The notes below the pieces were generated by a model. The model made no database searches. It was not told the origin of the DNA and saw nothing but the letters and a program-made list of their open reading frames with translations. A stretch of 15,629 bases of DNA from contig JAQWZS010000183.1 of NCBI GenBank assembly GCA_029253325.1, forward strand, positions 1 to 15,629, written 5' to 3'. The translations under genes were made by a program, and so were the position numbers. Below, piece after piece: positions 8,353 through 15,113 of the stretch (its first letter is position 1; every line of letters starts with the position of its first letter). Source of the DNA: Bacteroidia bacterium (GTDB lineage Bacteria; Bacteroidota; Bacteroidia; NS11-12g; UBA9320).

Positions 8353-9834
8353 TTATTTATCCAATCGAATAGCATAAGCCTCTTTATTGCCGTCAGAGGT
8401 TACCCCTTCAATCAATACTGCACCTTCCTTTTGATTAAATGCTTTTTCTGCGTCAGTTGTTGTATAAACAGGTGTCTTATCAATATGAGTAATTACAAAA
8501 CCTTGTGGAATCCCCTTTAATTTCATCTGACCATTACCCAACTTGGTTATTTTTACTCCATTACGAATTTTCAATGCTAAACGTTCATCTCTACTGATAT
8601 TCTCAATTTCTGCTCCTAATATTTTCTTCTCTTCTCGTTTAACATCATTAGCTATCATTTTAGACCCATCCTTGGAAAGTAAAGTAGCTTCGATCTCTTT
8701 TTGCTTTTTATCTCTTAAAACAAGAACGTTAATTTTATCTCCTGGGTGATATTTACTAATCTGTTCTTGAAGTTCAGAGGACTTATTCACGTATTCATCA
8801 TCTATTTTTAGAATCACATCCCCATCTTTAATTCCTGCTTTTTCTGCACTCCCCCCCTCTGAAACAGCGGGAATATATACACCATTTAAGCTATCTAATC
8901 CCTTTTCATCTGCTAACTCTTGAGTGATGTCTTGAATTCTTACACCAAGAATAGCTCGTTTAACCTCGCCATAATCTCTTAAATCAGCAATTATTTTCTT
9001 TGCTAAATTTATTGGGATAGCAAAAGAATAACCAGAATAAGATCCAGTCTGAGAAGCAATAGCTGTATTAATTCCAATAAGTTCACCCCTAGTATTTACA
9101 AGAGCTCCTCCACTATTACCAGGATTGACTGCTGCATCAGTTTGAATGAAATTTTCAATAGCATATTCTCCACCATGCTGACGTAACAAATTAATATTTC
9201 TTCCCTTTGCACTTACAATTCCAGCAGTAACAGTACTCGTTAAATTAAAAGGATTACCAACAGCAACTACCCATTCACCTATATTTAAATCGTCACTATT
9301 ACCCAAATTAAGAAATGGCAAGTCTGACTCTTCAATCTTTAATAGGGCTAAATCTGTTTCAGGGTCAACTCCTAATACCTCTGCCACATAAGTTCTTTTA
9401 TCGTTCAAAACAACCTCTACTTTATCAGCTTTATCAACTACATGATTATTCGTAACAATGTATCCATCACTATTTATAACAACCCCAGATCCGGATGCCT
9501 GCTGCGGACCTCCTTGTTCCGGCATCCTAAAACCTGGACCAAAGAAATCCTCAAAAGGATTCATCGAAGGACCTCTTGAAACGCTTTTTGTGATTGTTTT
9601 AATGTGCACCACTGCTGGAGTGGCTATCTCTGAGACCGATACAAAGTCAAAAGCAACAGGAGCATCTGCCATTTTTTCAGCCAATGTAAACTTGGCATTT
9701 TGATGTAAACTAAAACTCTTTGAGGTCTCTTTTTCTGTAAAAATCTTATTTAAACCTATTGCTATCAGACCTCCTAATGTACCAATAGCAATTAATAACA
9801 ATACTTTTTTAATTTTTAAACTATATGTGTTCAT
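8353..9834 (-). CDS. degQ: Do/HtrA-family periplasmic serine protease
   Basis: HtrA proteases degrade and refold damaged envelope proteins. The 493-residue product has an N-terminal hydrophobic segment (about 10-28; no clear cleavage site, so it may stay membrane-anchored) and a trypsin-like domain. The triad is intact: H131 (TNNHVV), D161 (TDLALL) and S241 (NPGNSGGAL). A PDZ domain follows (about 296-386, with GVYIPAVSEGGSAEKAGIKDGDVILKI-type carboxylate-binding features in 318-344). A second, divergent PDZ-like domain lies at about 405-490, where GIPQGFVITHID is recognisable. Two PDZ domains fit DegP/DegQ rather than DegS; the exact subtype is not settled. It is divergent from the sigma-factor operon across 190 bases. 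That fits regulation by envelope stress, which is an inference. Confidence 0.94.
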   Translation of the reverse strand: MNTYSLKIKKVLLLIAIGTLGGLIAIGLNKIFTEKETSKSFSLHQNAKFTLAEKMADAPVAFDFVSVSEIATPAVVHIKTITKSVSRGPSMNPFEDFFGPGFRMPEQGGPQQASGSGVVINSDGYIVTNNHVVDKADKVEVVLNDKRTYVAEVLGVDPETDLALLKIEESDLPFLNLGNSDDLNIGEWVVAVGNPFNLTSTVTAGIVSAKGRNINLLRQHGGEYAIENFIQTDAAVNPGNSGGALVNTRGELIGINTAIASQTGSYSGYSFAIPINLAKKIIADLRDYGEVKRAILGVRIQDITQELADEKGLDSLNGVYIPAVSEGGSAEKAGIKDGDVILKIDDEYVNKSSELQEQISKYHPGDKINVLVLRDKKQKEIEATLLSKDGSKMIANDVKREEKKILGAEIENISRDERLALKIRNGVKITKLGNGQMKLKGIPQGFVITHIDKTPVYTTTDAEKAFNQKEGAVLIEGVTSDGNKEAYAIRLDK

Positions 9835-9847
9835 ACCTAATAATTTT

Positions 9848-9881
9848 TCAATATATAATATTTAACAAATTTTGTTCCAAA
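9848..9881 (-). promoter_or_regulatory. Weak candidate promoter of the HtrA gene
   Basis: On the minus strand TTTG (9881-9878) is followed after 22 bases by TATATTGA (9855-9848), which matches TANNTTTG except near its 3' end. It ends 13 bases before the HtrA ATG. An AT-rich background makes this a low-specificity match. Confidence 0.25.
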
Positions 9882-9913
9882 GTGATTCTGTAATATTTTG
9901 AATAAATATTTCA

Positions 9914-9921
9914 TAAATTTG
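9914..9921 (+). promoter_or_regulatory. Candidate -7 element of the sigma-factor operon
   Basis: TAAATTTG matches TANNTTTG, about 100 bases before the sigma-factor ATG. No good TTTG lies at the proper distance upstream (one at 9897-9900 is too near; TCTG at 9887-9890 is a poor match with a 23-base spacer). An alternative-sigma or autoregulated promoter could lie here instead. Confidence 0.3.
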
Positions 9922-9944
9922 CAATGAAACCTTCTATATAAAAC

Positions 9945-10034
9945 ATGTCTAAAACGAACATCAATCCAATATTTGTATCAAATGATTTACCTTTATTGAT
10001 TAAAGCGTATATATTATCCATTAAATGTTCATAA
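9945..10034 (+). CDS. Possible 29-codon leader ORF overlapping the sigma-factor start
   Basis: An ATG at 9945 opens a 29-codon frame that stops with TAA at 10032-10034, ten bases inside the sigma-factor gene in another frame. The peptide begins MSKTNINPIF and contains a hydrophobic LPLLIKAYIL stretch. I recognise no family. It lies downstream of the TAAATTTG element, so it would be in the mRNA leader if that promoter is used. It could couple or limit sigma translation, or be chance. Confidence 0.25.
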   Translation: MSKTNINPIFVSNDLPLLIKAYILSIKCS

Positions 10035-10588
10035 TAGGCAAAATATCTGATGAGCTCATCGTAGAAAAGATAAAATCTGGCGATGAAAAAATTCTAGTAT
10101 ATCTTTACAAGGAATATCATAGCTTAATAAAAAGTTTTATACTAAAAAATGGTGGAGAAGAAAATATTATTGACGATATTGTACAAGATACTGTAATCTC
10201 TTTATGGAGAAATGTTCAAAAACCAAAGTTTTTACTGCAAGCTAAACTATCCACTTACACATTAGCTATCGCAAAGAATAAATGGTTTAAAGAGCTAAAA
10301 AAACGAAATCGATTTAGACGTGTTGACGTAGCTCACACGAAGTCTATGATAGCCTCTAACACGACCATAAATTTAGATCATTCCATCATTGTCCAAATTG
10401 TTCAAGAAATGGATGAAACCTGCAGGAAATTGCTTTCATATTTTTACTTTGATGGATTCAATAATAAAACCATTGCAGAACGACTCAACTTTGCAAATAC
10501 TAATACTGTCAAAAGCAAAAAATACCAGTGTTTCAAAAAATTGCAATCCACTGTGCTTGAGAATTACCAGAAAAATGATTTCATATGA
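10025..10588 (+). CDS. ECF-like sigma-70 family RNA polymerase sigma factor
   Basis: The product is a 187-residue alternative sigma factor of the extracytoplasmic-function type. Region 2 spans about 17-88, with SGDEKILVYLYKEYHSLIKSFI and DDIVQDTVISLWRN (the -10-recognising part). Region 4 spans about 122-175, with TCRKLLSYFYFDGFNNKTIAERL and TVKSKKYQCFKKL (the -35-binding helix-turn-helix). Regions 1 and 3 are absent, as expected. A TAA directly precedes the ATG in frame, fixing the start. The stop overlaps the next gene as ATGA. That gene encodes a membrane protein with the layout of an anti-sigma factor, the usual arrangement for ECF control. The regulon is unknown; the divergent HtrA gene is a natural candidate. 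Confidence 0.88.
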   Translation: MFIIGKISDELIVEKIKSGDEKILVYLYKEYHSLIKSFILKNGGEENIIDDIVQDTVISLWRNVQKPKFLLQAKLSTYTLAIAKNKWFKELKKRNRFRRVDVAHTKSMIASNTTINLDHSIIVQIVQEMDETCRKLLSYFYFDGFNNKTIAERLNFANTNTVKSKKYQCFKKLQSTVLENYQKNDFI

Positions 10589-11682
10589 ATATTGATCAAA
10601 AAACATATGACTTAATCAATTCTTACCTTTTAGGAGAATTACAAGGAAGAAAACTTGATGCTTTCAAGGCTGAGTTAAAGACAAATAAAAATTTACAAGA
10701 AAAATTAGAACTTCAAAAAGCAATCATTACAGGCATTGAAGACGTAAGATTGAATGAACTAAAAAATTTCTTGAAAGATAATATTTCTAAAAAACAAAAT
10801 ACAAAGAGACCCATAACAAAAACAAGCCTTACCATTGCTGCCTCTATTGGATTAATCCTTGTTATCTTTTTTTCAATAAAGTCATTAATAAACAACGATA
10901 ATGACTCTTCATATTCATCTGACTATCAAGACTCTCTTAAGTATAATGAGAAGACAAAAGCATTAGAAAATCAAAAAATAAATCAAGTTACAACCAACAC
11001 ACCAACATATCCAGAAAACTCAATAGACACTCAACTACTTGCGATAGCTCCACCTCCAAATATAGAGCTTTCTGATGAGGAAACAACTGAACTCAATAAA
11101 GAACTAGCTGAATATAAAATAATTGATAATGAAATAGTAGAAGAAAATGAAATAGCCGAAGAATCAGAACCTGACAGCGAATCATATGATGAGATTCAAG
11201 ATAAATTAATGACACAGAAAAGATCAATTGATTATAGCCTAGCAGATATTCAACCAACTAGAAATGATTCATTGGTTCAAATGGATCAACTCATAGCTAC
11301 AACATTTAAAAGTGTAAGATCATTCTCAAATACTGAGACTAACGACAGTTTAGAAATTGTATCTAATGACATAAAACCAGGAAGTACATCCATTCAAGTT
11401 ACAAAATCTCGTACAAAAAAGTCCAAAAAATTTACTAATGAAAATTTAACTATTAAACTGGAATATTGGAATAGTGTTATAGGTTTTAATGGATATAAAT
11501 ATGACGGGAACACCCTCCAATTATTTGGGATAGCTCAAAATGAAACAGTTAATCTACTTTCATTAGACAACAGACTTTATCTTAAAAAAAATGAACAAAT
11601 TTATAGCATTGAAAAAAGCTCCTCCGCAAAACGATTTACTGCTGTCACTAACTCTATTCTTCTAAAAATACTCCATGAGTAA
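10585..11682 (+). CDS. Single-pass membrane protein, putative anti-sigma factor
   Basis: This 365-residue protein has three visible parts. The cytoplasmic part (about 1-78) is helical; LINSYLLGELQGRKLDAFKAEL (11-32) resembles the N-terminal domain of anti-sigma factors but without the zinc-binding Cys/His residues. One membrane segment follows at about 81-102. The remaining 260 residues should be periplasmic: a low-complexity linker with a strongly acidic section (about 160-206, rich in E and D) and a beta-rich C-terminal domain (about 285-345, with KLEYWNSVIGFNGYKYDGN and LQLFGIAQNETVNLLSLDNRLYLKK). It overlaps the sigma gene by 4 bases and dapF by 8. Layout and position argue for sequestering the sigma factor and sensing something in the periplasm. 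I cannot name the C-terminal domain, and direct evidence of sigma binding is lacking. Confidence 0.65.
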   Translation: MNIDQKTYDLINSYLLGELQGRKLDAFKAELKTNKNLQEKLELQKAIITGIEDVRLNELKNFLKDNISKKQNTKRPITKTSLTIAASIGLILVIFFSIKSLINNDNDSSYSSDYQDSLKYNEKTKALENQKINQVTTNTPTYPENSIDTQLLAIAPPPNIELSDEETTELNKELAEYKIIDNEIVEENEIAEESEPDSESYDEIQDKLMTQKRSIDYSLADIQPTRNDSLVQMDQLIATTFKSVRSFSNTETNDSLEIVSNDIKPGSTSIQVTKSRTKKSKKFTNENLTIKLEYWNSVIGFNGYKYDGNTLQLFGIAQNETVNLLSLDNRLYLKKNEQIYSIEKSSSAKRFTAVTNSILLKILHE

Positions 11683-12460
11683 AGATCTGATTAAATTTTA
11701 TAAATACCAAGGAACAGGCAATGATTTCATAATCATAAATAACCTTGATGAATTTTTATCAGCGGAAAATATTATCAAACTGTGCGATCGTAAATATGGT
11801 ATTGGAGCTGACGGAATTATATTCATGAATAGAACTGATAAAGCCGATTTCAATATGATGTATTATAACGCAGATGGTTCGGAGAGTTTTTGTGGAAACG
11901 GTAGTAGATGTGCCGTAAGACATGCTGAGTTCCTTGGTTGGGTTGCTGACGATTGTAAATTTACTTCAAATGATGGTGAACATACTGCTGAAATTAATGA
12001 AGATTACGTCATGCTTAAAATGCATGATGTAGATTTTATTGTGGTCGAAGAAATGGGTTATATTCTCAACACTGGCTCACCCCACTACATAGCTTACACT
12101 GAAGATTTAGAACAACTAGATCTTATAAAAGCTGCACATGAAATTCGCTACAGTGAACGATTCAAAGAGGTAGGCATTAATGTCAACTATCTGGAGTCAA
12201 AAAATGGAATTTTACATATTCGTACTTATGAACGTGGTGTAGAGGATGAAACATTAAGTTGCGGGACTGGGGCAACTGCTGCAGCTATCGCTCATTATTT
12301 AGAGCAAGACAGCACTCAAAAAAGATACAATCAGAAACTTAAGACTAAAGGTGGTAACCTTAACATTAGCTTCGAAAAGAAAAAAAATTGCTTTGAGAAT
12401 ATAGTTCTTAGTGGTCCAGCTGATTTAGTATTTCAAGGAAACATTTCTTTAAATAATTAG
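11675..12460 (+). CDS. dapF: Diaminopimelate epimerase DapF
   Basis: DapF converts LL- to meso-diaminopimelate, the cross-linking residue of Gram-negative peptidoglycan and the lysine precursor. The 261-residue enzyme shows both catalytic cysteine motifs, C73 in ESFCGNGSRCAVR and C196 in ETLSCGTGATAAA. It also has the N-terminal KYQGTGNDFI (10-19) and substrate-binding YERGVEDET (185-193). Length is slightly short but normal for Bacteroidota. The start overlaps the preceding membrane-protein gene by 8 bases, so it is translated from the sigma operon transcript unless an internal promoter exists. A housekeeping biosynthetic gene behind a sigma/anti-sigma pair is the odd point. Confidence 0.97.
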   Translation: MSKDLIKFYKYQGTGNDFIIINNLDEFLSAENIIKLCDRKYGIGADGIIFMNRTDKADFNMMYYNADGSESFCGNGSRCAVRHAEFLGWVADDCKFTSNDGEHTAEINEDYVMLKMHDVDFIVVEEMGYILNTGSPHYIAYTEDLEQLDLIKAAHEIRYSERFKEVGINVNYLESKNGILHIRTYERGVEDETLSCGTGATAAAIAHYLEQDSTQKRYNQKLKTKGGNLNISFEKKKNCFENIVLSGPADLVFQGNISLNN

Positions 12461-12483
12461 TCCTAAACAGTCGGCTGACAAAT

Positions 12484-12512
12484 ATCATATCGTAATATGA
12501 TTATTATCATAT
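12484..12512. repeat. Three alternating 7-bp arms with 11-bp period
   Basis: ATCATAT (12484-12490), its reverse complement ATATGAT (12495-12501) and ATCATAT again (12506-12512) are each separated by 4 bases. Arm 2 can pair with arm 1 or arm 3 in RNA, or the set can be a row of binding sites on one face of the DNA helix. It lies 23 bases after the dapF stop. AT-rich sequence makes chance possible. Confidence 0.5.
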
Positions 12513-12532
12513 TTAAAAATTTTAGCTAGAGA

Positions 12533-12652
12533 TACATTTGCTACATTCTTAAAATTTTACTAGAAACTATTTGATGAATTAGTCTTAGTTTTTAGATGTT
12601 TTGGAAAAAGTAAATCTATATTTAGAAAGGCCTCGATTTGAGGTCTTTCTTA
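12533..12652 (+). ncRNA. Possible small RNA between dapF and the permease gene
   Basis: TACATTTG at 12533-12540 matches the -7 consensus TANNTTTG and points to the plus strand, where no gene follows. About 85 bases later comes the hairpin at 12625-12649 with a T-rich tail. A transcript of about 100 nt would result. No useful reading frame is present. No good TTTG lies at the right distance upstream, so this is only a candidate. Confidence 0.2.
12625..12652. terminator. Hairpin terminator between dapF and the permease gene
   Basis: GAAAGGCCTC (12625-12634) pairs with GAGGTCTTTC (12640-12649) around GATTT, with one G-T wobble and a T-rich tail (TTATTATTT) on the plus strand. It sits right after the permease stop on the minus strand and 165 bases after dapF. 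The minus-strand tail is less T-rich, so it works better for the plus strand. Confidence 0.72.
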
Positions 12653-13696
12653 TTATTTAAGCTTTACATCCAAAGCATCACGCAAAGCATTTCCTAGAAA
12701 ATTAAAGCTCATTACAAGCAGCATTATACAAACACCTGGAATAACCGCCAAATATGCCGCATCAAAGACAATATAATTGTAATGTTCCTTAATCATACTT
12801 CCCCAACTGGGAGTTGGTGCTTGGACCCCAAGCCCTAGAAAACTCAAACCGGCCTCAAGCAAAATTGCACTAGCAAAATTGGCTGCACACACTACAATTA
12901 TTGGTGCAGTTATATTAGGTAAGATATGTCTTAGTAAAATTCTTATGGCACTGAACCCTAGCACGTTTGCAGCTTGAATGTATTCCATTTCCTTGATTTG
13001 TAAAACCTGCCCTCTAACAACTCTTGCAAGCTCTACCCACATACTCAGTCCGATTGCTAAAAAAACCTGATAAATACCTTTTTCTTTGAAAGCAAAACTT
13101 ATAGCTATGGCAATTAATAAACTAGGTAAGCTCCATATTACATTAATTAACCAAAGAATGATTTGATCTACCCAGCCACCAAAATACCCAGCTAGAAGTC
13201 CCAAAATAGTACCTATAACCATCGTAATTAAAACAGCCATAAAACCTACCATCAATGATATCCTAGCTCCAATAATTATTCGACTGAGCATATCTCGTCC
13301 ATAGCGATCTGTACCAAAATAGTAAGAACTACGGCTAATATCTTCTGGCGTTATTGGTCTGCCTAGTCGATGCCATAATTGCACTCCATTCTTAGAAAAA
13401 ATAGAAAAACTATCGACACCACTAACACTTAAGATAGGAACTTTCTTAAATCTATTTGGTGAACCATAAAGCCAGTGTTGTACAATGTTAGATGACTTTT
13501 CATGAGGTATTTCCTCAATCTTTAAAAAATCCGCAGAAAAACCAGGTTTTTGTAAAGCTATCTCTAAATGAATATCATTGGCCTTTGGTGTGGAATCAGG
13601 AATTATTAAATAACCTAATAAAGAGATTATGATTAATCCTACAATAAAGATTAACCCCAATAAACCTAATTTATTCCTGGTGATCTTCTTCCACAT
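12653..13696 (-). CDS. DppC/OppC-type ABC transporter permease
   Basis: This is an inner-membrane permease of the peptide/nickel ABC importer family. The 347-residue product starts with a typical N-terminus (WKKITRNKLGLLGLIFIVGL), has a first membrane segment at about 11-31, and a long extracytoplasmic region (about 35-125). Next come the family signature YYFGTDRYGRDMLSRIIIGAR (125-145) and about five further segments. The ATPase-contacting EAA loop is EYIQAANVLGFSAIRILLRHILPN (238-261), and GLSFLGLGVQAPTPSWGSM (283-301) also matches the family. No ATPase, partner permease or binding protein is adjacent; they must be elsewhere or further off. Its start lies 26 bases inside the end of the upstream gene. 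The substrate is unknown (peptides are likely from the family). Confidence 0.9.
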   Translation of the reverse strand: MWKKITRNKLGLLGLIFIVGLIIISLLGYLIIPDSTPKANDIHLEIALQKPGFSADFLKIEEIPHEKSSNIVQHWLYGSPNRFKKVPILSVSGVDSFSIFSKNGVQLWHRLGRPITPEDISRSSYYFGTDRYGRDMLSRIIIGARISLMVGFMAVLITMVIGTILGLLAGYFGGWVDQIILWLINVIWSLPSLLIAIAISFAFKEKGIYQVFLAIGLSMWVELARVVRGQVLQIKEMEYIQAANVLGFSAIRILLRHILPNITAPIIVVCAANFASAILLEAGLSFLGLGVQAPTPSWGSMIKEHYNYIVFDAAYLAVIPGVCIMLLVMSFNFLGNALRDALDVKLK

Positions 13697-15113
13697 TTTT
13701 ATAATTCAGCTCAATGGCTGTAATGATTGCCATGAAACTATACAATGGTACCGCTATTTTGTCAAATTCTGAATAATTATTAAGTAAGGCATGAGCAAAA
13801 TAAGTGACAAGCCCTAAAAACGCAGCCAGACTTAATATTTTAGGTATTCCATTTAGAACTCGTTGATGCTTGAACCCCAAATGCGTTACAAACAAAATAA
13901 TCAGTAAATAAAACAATGCTCCTATCAAACCACTCTCAGCTAATGGTCTCAAATATTCAGAATGTATTCCTCCTAATTTACCAGCATTCGTACTAATTAT
14001 AGTCATTTGATGTGGCAATTGGAATTGTCCATACTGAAAAGTATAGGTTCCAGGTCCCCATCCCATAATTGGCTTCTCTTCAAACATACGAATTGCACAA
14101 CTCCATCGATTAAATCGTTCTAAATTTGAGGGATCTGAGGTTACATTTCCGACAGATTGCAGATGGTTTTCAATATTGTCATCCGACTCCTTTTTATTTC
14201 TAGAAAGATCAGTCTGTATATCGTCTAAATTAATGAATAAAGCACCAACAAGTATTGACACCAGCAGTAATATGTATTTAAAATGCACTTTAAATAAAAG
14301 AACAAAATATAATAACAAGCTAACCGCAACACTTACCCATGATGCCCTTGTAAAAGAGAGAGCAACAGCAATGATTAGAAAAACAAAAATTCCCCAGCAT
14401 ATAATCCTCAAAAAAGAGGAATAACCTAGAATCTTCCCATGAATTGCAAATACAAAAAGAACAGGTATGGCAAAGGAAATGCAGGCTGCATACATTCCAT
14501 GATCTGGCAAAAAAGGTCTCATTGCAGTATAAGCTGCAGCTCTCCCAAAACCCTCTTGCCCGTGTTCCCAAAGCGTATAGACAACTAAAACACAAACTGA
14601 ACAAATGAACAACCATAAGAATTTTTTAACAACCTGATTGCTTTTAAAATATTTAACAAGTAAAAAATAAAATACAACAATATACCAACTTTTCATTAGA
14701 ACATATTTGGTAGAAATCAACGGCATACTGCTATTTATTGCAGTTATAACCAACCAACCAAAATCAACCAGTAACAAGATACTAAGAGCTACTCTAAAGT
14801 TCTCAAAATAAATTCTTTTCGAAGCTAATAATTTTAACAAAACTCCAATAAAAACAAGAATTATCAGAGGTTCAGTAGGCAAACTCAAATTTATGGTACT
14901 ATATCTCTCATCAACCAGATGAACAGACAGAGGTGTTGCAAAAGCCAGAAAATAAAGTGTATGTTTTGGACTTATTATAGTTGACCACAATGCAAAAAGA
15001 CCAAAAGGCAAGATAAGCAATGGATAAAGCTCACTGTAAATACAGAAAAAACAATATACAAAGCAACAAAAAGCAGCAACATATAATCTTTTAGTATAGA
15101 ACCAAGTATTCAT
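13671..15113 (-). CDS. O-antigen ligase / Wzy-type polysaccharide polymerase-like membrane protein
   Basis: The 480-residue protein has about ten to twelve membrane segments. It carries the Wzy_C/O-antigen-ligase pattern: FTRASWVSVAVSLLLYF (254-270), a large periplasmic loop (about 295-385), RFNRWSCAIRMFEEKPIMGWGPGTY in parts (333-357), and HSEYLRPLAESGLIGALFYL (384-403). The conserved Arg in the RASW block and the loop His/Glu are present. Ligases join polysaccharide to lipid A core, while related polymerases extend the chain; sequence alone does not separate them. Its ATG follows the TAG of the Wzz-like gene with no gap, supporting a surface-polysaccharide role. The 3' end overlaps the permease gene by 26 bases. 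Confidence 0.85.
   Translation of the reverse strand: MNTWFYTKRLYVAAFCCFVYCFFCIYSELYPLLILPFGLFALWSTIISPKHTLYFLAFATPLSVHLVDERYSTINLSLPTEPLIILVFIGVLLKLLASKRIYFENFRVALSILLLVDFGWLVITAINSSMPLISTKYVLMKSWYIVVFYFLLVKYFKSNQVVKKFLWLFICSVCVLVVYTLWEHGQEGFGRAAAYTAMRPFLPDHGMYAACISFAIPVLFVFAIHGKILGYSSFLRIICWGIFVFLIIAVALSFTRASWVSVAVSLLLYFVLLFKVHFKYILLLVSILVGALFINLDDIQTDLSRNKKESDDNIENHLQSVGNVTSDPSNLERFNRWSCAIRMFEEKPIMGWGPGTYTFQYGQFQLPHQMTIISTNAGKLGGIHSEYLRPLAESGLIGALFYLLIILFVTHLGFKHQRVLNGIPKILSLAAFLGLVTYFAHALLNNYSEFDKIAVPLYSFMAIITAIELNYKNVEEDHQE

Noticed and set aside
9871..9900. TTTG motifs (9871-9874 and 9897-9900) as the -33 element of the sigma promoter
   Set aside because: Their spacings to TAAATTTG (39 and 13 bases) fall outside the usual 19-23.
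10389..10595. 68-codon frame within the sigma-factor gene
   Set aside because: It is a +2 shadow of region 4, with no start signal or conserved pattern.
14320..14616. 98-codon open frame on the minus strand
   Set aside because: It is a Cys/Phe-rich shadow in another frame of the O-antigen-ligase-like gene.
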